This document shows, piece by piece, positions 16,520-26,200 of a DNA stretch of 64,000 nt. The stretch spans positions 1 to 64,000 of the forward strand of contig CALWLJ010000015.1 in NCBI GenBank assembly GCA_944381495.1, in the 5' to 3' direction. A model generated the notes under the pieces. It worked only from the letters and a program-made list of their open reading frames with translations, was not told the DNA's origin and did not search any database. Both the position numbers and the translations under genes were made by a program. How positions within the stretch are numbered: the stretch's first letter is position 1; each line of letters opens with the position of its first letter. Source of the DNA: an uncultured Mediterraneibacter sp. GTDB taxonomy: Bacteria; Bacillota; Clostridia; Lachnospirales; Lachnospiraceae.

Positions 16520-18940
16520 ATGAATACTTCATTATCATGGATAAAAGCATATATTCCGGATCTTGACGTTACGGCTCAGGAGTATACAGACGCCATGACA
16601 TTATTCGGAACGAAAGTAGAAGGATACGAAAAACTGGACGCTGATCTGGACAAGATCGTGATCGGACAGATCGAGAAGATCGAGAAACATCCGGATGCGG
16701 ACAAGCTGATCATCTGCCAGGTCAACATCGGGACGGAGACGATCCAGATCGTGACAGGCGCTCCTAACGTAAAAGAAGGAGACAAGATACCGGTGGTCCT
16801 TGACGGGGGACGTGTTGCAGGCGGACACGAGCCGGGGCAGAAGGTTGCCGGAGGAGTCAAGATCAAGAAAGGCAAGCTCCGCGGTGTGGAGAGCAACGGA
16901 ATGATGTGCTCCATTGAAGAGCTGGGTTCCACAAGAGAAATGTATCCGGAGGCCCCGGAGTATGGCATCTATATTTTCCCGGAGGACGCTGTGGTAGGAG
17001 AGAGCGCCATCAAGGCTCTGGGACTGGACGATGCGATCTTCGAATATGAGATCACATCCAACCGTGTGGACTGCTTCAGCGTCATCGGCATCGCAAGAGA
17101 GGCGGCTGCTGCATTCCGCAAGGAGTTCAGACCTCCGGTGGTAACACCTACAGGAAATGATGAAGATGTAAATGATTATGTGAAAGTAACCGTTGAAAAT
17201 ACAGATCTTTGCCCCCGCTACTGTGCAAGAGTGGTAAAGAACATCAAGATCGGTCCCTCTCCGAAATGGATGCAGAGACGGCTTGCTTCTGTGGGAATCC
17301 GTCCCATTAACAACCTGGTGGATATCACCAACTATGTAATGGAAGAGTATGGACAGCCCATGCATGCTTATGACCTGGATACTATTGCAGATCATCACAT
17401 TGTTGTTAAAACAGCGAATAACGGAGATAAATTTACAACTCTTGACGGCCAGGAGCGCACCATGGATGAAAATGTGCTCATGATCTGTGACGGCGAGAAA
17501 GAGATCGGCATCGCCGGTATCATGGGAGGAGAAAACTCCATGATCACAGATGACGTGAAAACAATGCTGTTTGAGGCTGCATGCTTCGATGGTGTAAACA
17601 TCCGTAAATCCAGCAAACGGATCGGTCTGAGAACAGACGCTTCCGCAAAATTTGAAAAGGGACTGGATCCGAACAATGCTCAGGCTGCTATCGACCGTGC
17701 CTGCCAGCTGGTAGAGGAAATGGGCGCCGGAGAAGTTGTAGGCGGAATGGTTGATGTATATGGAAAGAAAAAGGAACCGGTAAGAGTGCCTTTCGATGCG
17801 GACAAGATCAACGCCCTTCTTGGAACAGACATTTCAGAAGAGTATATGCTTGACTGCTTCCGGACACTGGATCTGGAATATGATCCGGAGACAAAGGAAG
17901 TCATTGCTCCGACATTCCGTCAGGATCTGTTCCGTCTTGCAGATCTGGCAGAGGAAGTGGCGCGTTTCTACGGATATGACAATATCCCCACCACACTTCC
18001 TACAGGAGAGGCTACCACCGGAAAACTTTCCTTCAAGCTGAGAGTGGAGCAGACTGCAAGAGATATCGCAGAGTTCTGCGGATTCAGCCAGGGCATGACC
18101 TATTCCTTCGAGAGCCCGAAGGTATTTGACCGGCTTCTGCTTCCGGCAGATTCCCCGCTGAGAAACGCGATCCAGATCATGAACCCGCTGGGTGAGGATT
18201 ACAGTATCATGAGAACCACTTCTCTGAACGGAATGCTCACTTCACTGGCAACTAACTACAACAGAAGAAATAAAGATGTAAGGCTCTACGAGCTTGGCAA
18301 TATTTACATCCCGAAGGCACTTCCTCTGACGGAGCTTCCGGATGAGAGGATGCAGTTTACACTTGGTATGTACGGAGCAGGAGACTTCTTTACCTTAAAG
18401 GGTGTTGTGGAAGAGTTCTTTGAGAAGATCGGCATGACGAAGAGGGAAGTTTATGATCCCAATGCAGGCAGACCGTACCTCCATCCGGGACGCCAGGCAA
18501 ATATCGTCTATGACGGAAAGATCGTCGGATATATGGGGGAGGTTCATCCGGAAGTGGCTGACACCTACGGAATCGGCGAGCGTGCATATATCGCAGTGAT
18601 CGATATGCCGGAGATCATGGAGTACGCTACCTATGACAGAAAGTATACAGGCATTGCAAAATACCCGGCAGTGACCAGAGATATCAGCATGGTAGTGCCC
18701 AAGGAGATCCTTGTGGGACAGATCGAGGATGTGATCGAGAAGAAGGGCGGAGCTTATCTGGAAAGCTATAAGCTGTTCGACATCTATGAAGGTTCTCAGA
18801 TCAAGGAAGGCTTCAAGTCTGTTGCCTACTCTATCGTATTCCGGGCCAAGGACAAGACTCTGGAGGAGCCGGATGTGACCGCTGCTATGGAGCGGATCCT
18901 GAAAGCTCTTGAAGAAATGGGAATCGAGCTTAGAAAATAA
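16520..18940 (+). CDS. pheT: Phenylalanyl-tRNA synthetase beta chain
   Basis: The 806-residue beta subunit has the full domain set: a tRNA-binding OB fold near residues 40-150 (IEKHPDADKLIICQV), the B3/B4 editing region (about 210-385, with NNLVDITNYVMEE), B5 (about 405-480), the catalytic-like core, and the C-terminal ferredoxin-like anticodon-binding domain (from about 710, YPAVTRDISMVV). It is cotranscribed with pheS under the T-box. Confidence 0.97.
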   Translation: MNTSLSWIKAYIPDLDVTAQEYTDAMTLFGTKVEGYEKLDADLDKIVIGQIEKIEKHPDADKLIICQVNIGTETIQIVTGAPNVKEGDKIPVVLDGGRVAGGHEPGQKVAGGVKIKKGKLRGVESNGMMCSIEELGSTREMYPEAPEYGIYIFPEDAVVGESAIKALGLDDAIFEYEITSNRVDCFSVIGIAREAAAAFRKEFRPPVVTPTGNDEDVNDYVKVTVENTDLCPRYCARVVKNIKIGPSPKWMQRRLASVGIRPINNLVDITNYVMEEYGQPMHAYDLDTIADHHIVVKTANNGDKFTTLDGQERTMDENVLMICDGEKEIGIAGIMGGENSMITDDVKTMLFEAACFDGVNIRKSSKRIGLRTDASAKFEKGLDPNNAQAAIDRACQLVEEMGAGEVVGGMVDVYGKKKEPVRVPFDADKINALLGTDISEEYMLDCFRTLDLEYDPETKEVIAPTFRQDLFRLADLAEEVARFYGYDNIPTTLPTGEATTGKLSFKLRVEQTARDIAEFCGFSQGMTYSFESPKVFDRLLLPADSPLRNAIQIMNPLGEDYSIMRTTSLNGMLTSLATNYNRRNKDVRLYELGNIYIPKALPLTELPDERMQFTLGMYGAGDFFTLKGVVEEFFEKIGMTKREVYDPNAGRPYLHPGRQANIVYDGKIVGYMGEVHPEVADTYGIGERAYIAVIDMPEIMEYATYDRKYTGIAKYPAVTRDISMVVPKEILVGQIEDVIEKKGGAYLESYKLFDIYEGSQIKEGFKSVAYSIVFRAKDKTLEEPDVTAAMERILKALEEMGIELRK

Positions 18941-19024
18941 TAACAGAAGAAGCAGATAACGCGGGCGGGCGCCGGATCAGAAAGGCGTACCGCCCTGCGC
19001 TGACATTTAGAGAGGTTCAGATTT

Positions 19025-20050
19025 ATGAAGACAAGCGACTTTTATTATGATCTGCCCCAGGAACTGATCGCTCAGGATCCTCTTGAGGACAGATCTTCCT
19101 CCCGTCTTCTCATCCTGGATAAAGAGACGGGAAAGACAGAGCACCATGTATTCCGTGAGATCGTTAACTATCTGGAGCCGGGAGACTGTCTGGTGATCAA
19201 TGATACCAAGGTGATCCCGGCCCGACTCATAGGCGCAAAGGAAGAGACTGGCGCCAAGATCGAGGTGCTGCTCCTGAAACGGGGATCCGGCGATGTGTGG
19301 GAGACCCTTGTAAAGCCCGGACGGAAGGCAAAGCCCGGCACCAGGATCAGTTTCGGCGACGGCCTCCTTGTAGGAGAAGTGGTGGACATCGTGGATGAAG
19401 GGAACCGCCTGATCCATTTTGAATATGATGGAATATTTGAAGAGATCCTGGATCAGCTGGGACAGATGCCTCTGCCGCCCTATATCACCCATCAGTTGAA
19501 AGACAAGGACCGTTACAATACAGTTTATGCGGCACATTCCGGCTCGGCGGCCGCGCCTACGGCAGGACTTCATTTTACGCCGGAGCTTCTGAAGGAGATT
19601 GAAGAGAAAGGCGTTGATATCGCACGTGTGACCCTGCATGTAGGTCTGGGAACGTTCCGTCCAGTGAAAGTGGACGATGTGGAAAACCACCACATGCACT
19701 CGGAGTTCTACATGATCGACGAAGAGGCGGCAGAGAAGATCAACCGCGCAAAAGACAGTGGAAAGCGGGTGATCTGCGTAGGGACTACCAGCTGCCGGAC
19801 CATCGAGTCGGCAGCAGATGAGACCGGACACCTGAAAGCCTGCAGCGGCTGGACCGAGATCTTTATCTATCCGGGATATCAGTTCAAGATACTGGATGCC
19901 CTGATCACCAACTTCCATCTGCCGGAATCCACACTGATCATGCTGGTTTCCGCACTGGCTGGAAGAGAGCATGTGCTGGCTGCCTATGAAGAGGCGGTGA
20001 GAGAGAGATACCGGTTCTTCAGTTTCGGAGACGCCATGTTTATCGTTTAA
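19025..20050 (+). CDS. queA: tRNA ribosyltransferase-isomerase
   Basis: QueA transfers and rearranges the ribosyl group of S-adenosylmethionine onto 7-aminomethyl-7-deazaguanine in tRNA, giving epoxyqueuosine at position 34. The 341-residue length is normal, with the opening [15 protein letters not shown], the central [15 protein letters not shown] and the later [10 protein letters not shown] and [15 protein letters not shown] motifs. It follows pheT by 84 bp and may be read through from it. A long palindromic element begins 5 bp after its stop. Confidence 0.96.
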   Translation: MKTSDFYYDLPQELIAQDPLEDRSSSRLLILDKETGKTEHHVFREIVNYLEPGDCLVINDTKVIPARLIGAKEETGAKIEVLLLKRGSGDVWETLVKPGRKAKPGTRISFGDGLLVGEVVDIVDEGNRLIHFEYDGIFEEILDQLGQMPLPPYITHQLKDKDRYNTVYAAHSGSAAAPTAGLHFTPELLKEIEEKGVDIARVTLHVGLGTFRPVKVDDVENHHMHSEFYMIDEEAAEKINRAKDSGKRVICVGTTSCRTIESAADETGHLKACSGWTEIFIYPGYQFKILDALITNFHLPESTLIMLVSALAGREHVLAAYEEAVRERYRFFSFGDAMFIV

Positions 20051-20055
20051 CTGAC

Positions 20056-20385
20056 TGTATAGTTCACTAACTTCAGTGATTGAATATCCGAAAACAGGGG
20101 GATTTCCAAAACGTATTCTGCGGGGATGGAGATGGCATCCGGGTTCCGCTCCAGGGATATAAGTTAAACTAAGGGTTCCGTGGATAGACTAAATGCAAGG
20201 ACTGGCGGTGAACAACTCGCCTTCGGCTCAGACAATTTCACCGCCAGCCCTAACGTCTCTCCCCGGAACCCAAGTTTAACTAATACCCTTTCGAAGTCAC
20301 CCGTCCACCATCTCCATCCCCGCAGAAAGGTTTTCCAAATCAGCTGTTTTCTGGTCTGTTCAGGAAGGAAGTTAGTGGCTATACA
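20056..20385. repeat. Giant palindromic element, family 1, copy B
   Basis: About 330 bp that folds on itself: left arm 20056-20212, loop 20213-20236 (CAACTCGC CTTCGG CTCAGACAAT) and right arm 20237-20385. The best stem is 18 bp without mismatch (20118-20135 with 20308-20325); others are GTTAAACT..GGGTTCCG with its partner near 20264-20280 and TGGCGGTGA/TCACCGCCA around the loop. The ends are an inverted repeat (TGTATAG..CACTAACTTC at 20056; GAAGTTAGTGGCTATACA at 20368-20385). The loop is nearly identical to copy A while the arms are not. Frames crossing it are palindrome artefacts. Confidence 0.88.
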
Positions 20386-20505
20386 GCCCGGAAACAAATG
20401 AACTAAACAGCCATAATACTTATCCGCTGTTCTGGAACTTTGGGATTATCGTGGTGCCGGATATAGCAAAGGTAAAAATGACACAGGACCAGGAGGAAAC
20501 AACAG

Positions 20506-21597
20506 ATGTTGACAAAGCTAAAACAGAAAGATTTTGATAAGGTCTTTATGATCATGGAAGATAGCTTTCCAAAAGATGAATACAGGACATATGAAAAGCA
20601 AAAGGCCCTGCTGGATGATGAGCGGTATATGATTTATATCATACCGGATGGAGAGGAAGTTAAAGCATTTATTGCAGTATGGCAGTTTGATGAATTTGCA
20701 TTTGTAGAACATTTTGCGGTGAATCAGACATATAGGAATCAGGGACTTGGATCCATTATATTACAAGAGCTTATGAAGAAACTGCCATGTATGATATGTC
20801 TGGAGGTGGAGCTTCCGGAGACAGACTTTGCGAAGCGGAGGATCGGATTTTACGAGAGGAACGGGTTCACACTGAACTCATATGACTATGTACAGCCGGC
20901 AATGTCCGAAGGAAGAAACGAACTTCCGCTGCAGATCATGACTTCCGGGAAAGCTGTTTCTGAAGAACAGTTTGAAAAGATAAGGGATACGCTTTACCGG
21001 GAAGTCTACCATACAGATCCCCGGTGCGGAAAGTCTGGGGATGAATGTCTGTGGACGATCCCGGCCGGCAGAGCATTCCCGGATGAGGGACTTCGTGAGC
21101 GGTTTGAACTGCGCTGTATCCGTCAGGACGAAGGAGAGCAGGCCGCTGAGATCGAGAGGATCTGTTTCCCGCCAAATGAAGCCTGCAAAAGAGAAATGAT
21201 GCTTCAACGAGTGGCTAAAGCCCCGGAACTGTTCCTTGTTGCAGTGGACCGGGCTACAGGAAAACTTGCAGGGTTCCTGAACGGGCTGTCCACAGATGAG
21301 GAGTCTTTCCGGGATGAGTTTTTTACCGATGCCGATCTTTGTGATCCGGATGGCAGAAATGTCATGCTGCTTGGCCTGGATGTGCTGCCGGAATACCGGA
21401 GGCAGGGCCTTGCCCGGGAGCTGATGCTCGAATATCTGCAGAGAGAAAAAGCAAAAGGCAGGTACAGGATTCTGCTTACCTGCGCAGACTCCAAGGTTGA
21501 CATGTACCGGAAAATGGGATTCCGCGACCTTGGAACTTCCGGATCAGTCTGGGGCGGACACCCCTGGCACGAGATGGACTGCGTGCTGAACCTGTAA
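20506..21597 (+). CDS. Tandem GNAT acetyltransferase
   Basis: Two acetyltransferase folds lie in one 363-residue chain. The first (1-135) has the acetyl-CoA loop motif NQTYRNQGLGSIIL and ends in RRIGFYERNGFTLNSYDY. The second (about 200-363) has a diverged but readable motif, LPEYRRQGLARELMLEYL, and DMYRKMGFRDLG; its ICFPPNEACKREMMLQR helix is like aralkylamine-type GNATs. Residues 137-195 join them. The substrates are unknown. AGGAGG precedes the ATG. It sits alone between two repeat elements, suggesting an accessory gene. Confidence 0.82.
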   Translation: MLTKLKQKDFDKVFMIMEDSFPKDEYRTYEKQKALLDDERYMIYIIPDGEEVKAFIAVWQFDEFAFVEHFAVNQTYRNQGLGSIILQELMKKLPCMICLEVELPETDFAKRRIGFYERNGFTLNSYDYVQPAMSEGRNELPLQIMTSGKAVSEEQFEKIRDTLYREVYHTDPRCGKSGDECLWTIPAGRAFPDEGLRERFELRCIRQDEGEQAAEIERICFPPNEACKREMMLQRVAKAPELFLVAVDRATGKLAGFLNGLSTDEESFRDEFFTDADLCDPDGRNVMLLGLDVLPEYRRQGLARELMLEYLQREKAKGRYRILLTCADSKVDMYRKMGFRDLGTSGSVWGGHPWHEMDCVLNL

Positions 21598-21674
21598 GGT
21601 GTTTTATCAGGAAATTTTTCATAAAACTGTGCCAATTGTTAAGACTGCTTATTTGAGTAATGTTGTGAACTGTC

Positions 21675-21789
21675 TGTTACTGCTCAGTCAAGCCGCGGTA
21701 TCCAGCCATGTCGCACGTTGCTGTTCAGTCATACCTCATTCGACCATAACAGATGTTACTGCTCATCCATGTCTCAGTATCCAGCTATG
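21675..21789 (+). repeat. Imperfect 36-bp direct repeat
   Basis: TGTTACTGCTCA begins each of two units (21675-21710 and 21754-21789), and both end in GTATCCAGC(C/T)ATG. The units are 79 bp apart. The second unit runs into the left end of the family 2 palindrome. Confidence 0.6.
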
Positions 21790-21922
21790 AAGGAGCCGTG
21801 CTGTCACGAAGGCCCGTAGTGGTGCGCCGGCACTTGGGACGCGTCCTTGGCATCCCTATGTGTCCGCTGCACTCCGAGCGAAAGCGTGGCCGCCGGGATA
21901 ACACGGCTCCTTCATGGCGGAC
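21776..21922 (+). repeat. Palindromic element, family 2, copy C
   Basis: GCTATGAAGGAGCCGTG (21784-21800) pairs 16/17 with 21902-21918. The roughly 100-bp interior contains smaller GC-rich hairpins and the core GCGAAAGCGTGGCCGCCGGG (21878-21897). The core and the outer flanks (CAGTATCC on the left, ATGGCGGAC on the right) recur at 28369-28451, where the stem sequence is different but still paired. The rest of the 536-bp gap between the GNAT and rpn genes shows a small hairpin near 21925-21945 and no gene. Confidence 0.75.
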
Positions 21923-22133
21923 GATCGAGAAAATTCCATTTCTCGAAAGTTCTTGCTTTCCCTTCAAAACGGTGTTAATATGTTCCTACATCAAAGAGCC
22001 GGATACTATTTTCTGAAAATCCAAACATCCGGACATAGATGCTGTCAAGGCATCATATCTCATAGTTCAGGGCTGATTCAGCCGGAGATACCATTTTTGA
22101 TGAAAAATTAATATCAGCAGGAGGATAATACTT

Positions 22134-23192
22134 ATGGGAAATGCAAATGTGGCGGTGAATACCTGGCTGAGCAGTAAGGAAAGGTTTGCGGATCTGTTTA
22201 ATGGCGTACTGTTTGGCGGACGAAAGGTAATCCTGCCGGAGGAACTGGAAAATGTAGACAGAGAGATGGATCTGCTCGTTACAGACAAGACAGGTAGAAG
22301 AAGGGCAGTACAGCGGTACAGAGATACTGCTATGGCATGGAAAAAGGAAGTGATCCTTGCGCTTCTCACATGCGAGTCACAGAATAAGATCCATTATGCC
22401 ATGCCGGTCAGGGAGATGATGAACGACAGCCTGACTTATACAGACCAGATCCGGGAGCTGTGGAGAAAGTATGAGAGAAAGGAAAGGCTCCGGAAAGAAC
22501 AGAAAGAAAACACAAAAGGAATTAAGGAAAGAAATGACAGACACCTGACAGCGGAAGAATATCTCTCACGATTTCGAAAAAAAGACCGACTTTTTCCGGT
22601 GATCAGCCTCGTATTTTATTATGATCAGAAACAATGGGACGGTGCAAAAGATCTCTATGATATGTTCCATATCAGTGACGAGCTGAAAAAAGAGAATATT
22701 ATAGAAAAATATATTCCAAATTATCGCATCAACTTCCTGGATGCAGGGAATGTAGAGGATACGGAAAGATTTCATTCGGATTTACACCAGATTTTCGACA
22801 TGTTAAAATACAGAGAAGAAAAGGACGAAATGGTGAAGTACATACGAGATAACAGAGATTTCTTTGGAAATATTGATGTGGAGACATATCAGGCGCTGAG
22901 GGAGTTTCTGCACTCTGAAAAAATACTGAAGGATATGGGAAAAGCCGGAAAGGAGACGAAGATAGATATGTGCAAGGCACTGGAAGACTGGTATCGGGAT
23001 GGCGTGAAAGAGGGAGAAAGACGTGGGGAGAGGCGCGGAGAAAGGCGTGGAGAGAAACGAGGGGAAGAGCGAGGCATAAAAATAGGGAAAATTCTGCTCA
23101 TAAAGAATATGCGGCAAAATGGAATGTCGGACGAGGATATCAGGAAATATACAGGGGTATCGGAGGCGGAAATGGCGGCGGCAAAGGGGTAA
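22134..23192 (+). CDS. Rpn-family recombination-promoting nuclease / putative transposase
   Basis: This 352-residue protein closely resembles the clostridial Rpn/Transposase_31-like proteins (PD-(D/E)XK nuclease fold). Recognised segments are WLSSKERFADLFNGVLFGG, the acidic EMDLLVTD strand, and NKIHYAMPVREMMNDSLTY. Characterised E. coli Rpn proteins are DNases that raise recA-independent recombination. The C-terminal part has a charged repeat (GERRG units at about 297-318), probably a slippery or disordered linker, then a short helical tail. AGGAGG precedes the ATG. It lies between two family 2 palindromes, fitting a mobile or recombination role. Confidence 0.8.
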   Translation: MGNANVAVNTWLSSKERFADLFNGVLFGGRKVILPEELENVDREMDLLVTDKTGRRRAVQRYRDTAMAWKKEVILALLTCESQNKIHYAMPVREMMNDSLTYTDQIRELWRKYERKERLRKEQKENTKGIKERNDRHLTAEEYLSRFRKKDRLFPVISLVFYYDQKQWDGAKDLYDMFHISDELKKENIIEKYIPNYRINFLDAGNVEDTERFHSDLHQIFDMLKYREEKDEMVKYIRDNRDFFGNIDVETYQALREFLHSEKILKDMGKAGKETKIDMCKALEDWYRDGVKEGERRGERRGERRGEKRGEERGIKIGKILLIKNMRQNGMSDEDIRKYTGVSEAEMAAAKG

Positions 23193-23293
23193 GCCGTATT
23201 TTCCAGTAATCTCATATTGTTCCGCCGCTTATATACCGATACAATCAGTCTGGTCATAATATGACAAATATTTTGAAAGGACTGATAAGGTAA

Positions 23294-26200
23294 ATGAAAA
23301 AAATAAGAGCCTTGCTGGCGGTATTGATCCTTGTATGCGGACTCTTATGGAGCGGCGGTATGATTGCTGCCGCGGACGCAGGGAAAATGATGGTCATCTC
23401 TTCGTCAGCATCCGTAAAGAAGGGGGAGGAGGTGAGACTTACATTTTCTCTGGATGCTCATGATAATATCGAGAAGGGAATCAATGCAGTAAAAGGTACG
23501 CTGAAATATGACCCTGATGTTTTTGAAACGGCCGGGCAGGCAGATTTTGAGACGGCAGGCCAGTGGGAGCGGCTTTTCTTTAATCCTGAAAACGGACAGT
23601 TTGTGCTGATCAACCGGAGCGGAGGCATGGCTGCGGAAGAACTGTTTACGCTGACTCTGAAAGCAGCGGAGAATATGTCTGCCGGAGATTCTTATGTTAA
23701 AGTAATTGATGTATCAGCCTCGGAAGGCAGAGAAGACATTCATCCGGCAGGTGCTTCCGTAAAGATAACGGCATTGTCTGACAATGTGCCTGGTGATCCC
23801 GGCGACAGCGGCGCGGAAGAACCTGGAGATAATGGGACAGAAGATCCCGGCGACAGCGGCACAGAAGAACCGGAAGATAATGGGCCAGAAGACCCGGGAG
23901 ACGGCGGCGCAGAAGATCCCGGAGACAATGGAACAGGAGATCCTGAAGTTGAAAAGCCGGAAATGCCTGGTCAGGAGTCAGGAACTTCGGAACAGCCGGA
24001 ACCTGAGAACGGCAGTTCTGTCTCCACTGGAGATGATGCTTCTGGGATACTTCTGTTTTCCCTTGTGATGGCGGCTGCGCTGCTTTTTGCGGGTGTAGTC
24101 ATTATTTGCAGAAAAAAAGGAAAGATCTCAGGCGGTATCAAAATACTGGTGTGTTTGATCGCGGCGGGGATTGGAGTGATGGCTTCGGCAGGGAATGTAC
24201 ACGCTGCTTCCGCTAAGGGAGATCTTAACAGTGACGGAAATACAGATTATGTGGATGTGGAGCTTTTGGAAAAGCATCTGATCGGTCTGGAAAAACTTCC
24301 GAAAGAAAAGTGGGAAGAGGCTGATCTGAATATGGATTCTGTTCTCACGGTGACAGATCTGTCTCTGCTGATCTTGAAGATAGAGGAGCCGCCTCATGAA
24401 GACGATGCGGAAGAAGATCATGATGCGATCGAACTGAAAGACGTAACACAGAACATACTTTATTACAGCGGCGGAGATGAAGCAGAAGAAATAGAGGTGC
24501 TTGATATCACCGGCGGGCTGCCGGAAGACCTGGAGAACTATTATGCCCTTATTCGCATGGAAAGCATGCCGGACCTCTATGCGGGGATCCGTCTGTTTCG
24601 CCAGGATGAAGATACAGGCAGAGTATATGCCGAACTTGATCAGGATAAGCTTGTTAGTTACGGATCAGACGGAACGAAGAAAGAAGGGTATGAGTTCCCG
24701 GTCGCCTATCAGGATCAGGAGGGACTGCACCCGCTTGTCAGGAGCGCGGAACAGTTGTTCCGGGAGATGGCAGCCGACCCGTCCGGCAGTTTTGAATTGA
24801 CGGAGGATCTGGATGCGTCCGGCATTTCCGCGGACACTGCTGCGGTAAAAGGGACATTTACCGGAGAACTGAACGGAAACGGATATCGTATCCTGAATCT
24901 TCCCACGGCGCTGTTTGGAACGCTGAGCGGGGCGGATATTCATGATCTGGTGATCGAAGATGCGGATATCACTGCGGAGAGAGCCGGCATCCTGGCGGAA
25001 GTGATCCAGCGCAACTCCTCGGTGGAAAATGTATTTATCGTAGATTCGTCTATCTATAACAATGTGGATGAACTTGGCGCATTTGCAGGAAGACTGTCGG
25101 ATTCTTCTGTCAGACGGAGCGCGGCTATTGATGTATCGGTCCGCGGACTGGTGGCGGCAGGAGGTATTGCCGGGAAGACAGAGGCGGGCGCGCTGATTGA
25201 AAACTGTTATGTTACGGGAAAGGTGCAGGGAACTTATGACCATCCGTCCCTGGGATCCCGTGCGGGAGGAATTGCCGGATGGCATGGAGGCGGAAAGATC
25301 AGCCGTTGTTATACAAGGGTACAGATCCTGGCTCCCGCACAGAAAGGGAACGGAGGGATCATCGGAGGACCCAATACAGGAAGCCCGGCAATCGAGTACA
25401 GCTTGAGCATGAGTACAGGAGCCGGCTATCGGATTGCCGGATTCGATGTTCTTGACAGTGTCAGAGAGGTATATGAATACTCGGGATCGGACAGCAGGAC
25501 AAATGTGACGGAAGACAACGGAGACAATGTAAAGACAACGGATCAGATCTATGACAGAAAGTTTTATGAGGAAACACTTGGATTTGACAGCGAGATATGG
25601 AATCTTGATCTCTTGGAATATGAGATGCTTCCCGGCCTTAAGGATATGCCTGTAACAGAAAATAAGCACCATATCCCTAATTACGGAACCATTCGGGACA
25701 ATCCGGAATATCAGCAGAAAAAGGAGCAGGCGTATGCGAATATGGCGGAACTGATGCCCTTTTCTGATACAGATGCATGGGTTGGATATGGAAACAGTCT
25801 GTCTGACGGAGATATACTGGCTTCACGGAAGATTAAGTATGTCCTTCCGCTGGACGAAGAAGGCGGACTTGTAACAGGAATCTGGTTACAGCAGCCTGAG
25901 GTGGTGCGGAAGATCCGGCTTGTATTTGAAGCGGGCAAACCTGAGGAATTTTCTGTATCAGCAGAATATATTCTGGGGGATCTTGTGTCCGTATATCGGA
26001 TAGATGGCAGAGGGTTATATTACCAGTTCCCGCATTATGTGGCGGATCCGGAGGAAACTCTGCTGGAGCAGATGACAGGTCTGGCGGAAGCTTACGATTA
26101 TGATACAGATATAGCCGGCTTCACTTCAGAGAAAGAAAGCCGGCTGTACAGGGACTATTACGATGAAAAAATGAAACCGGATATAAAGAAAGTACTGAAG

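Noticed and set aside
20164-20401. Frames on both strands through the 20-kb palindrome
   Set aside because: A palindrome makes similar frames on both strands. There is no ribosome binding site, and the composition is that of the repeat.
21675-21789. Possible CRISPR array
   Set aside because: Only two imperfect units, no regular further spacers and no cas genes.
23008-23078. Tandem DNA repeat as a separate element
   Set aside because: The GERRG-coding repeats lie inside the rpn gene and keep its frame, so they are part of the protein.
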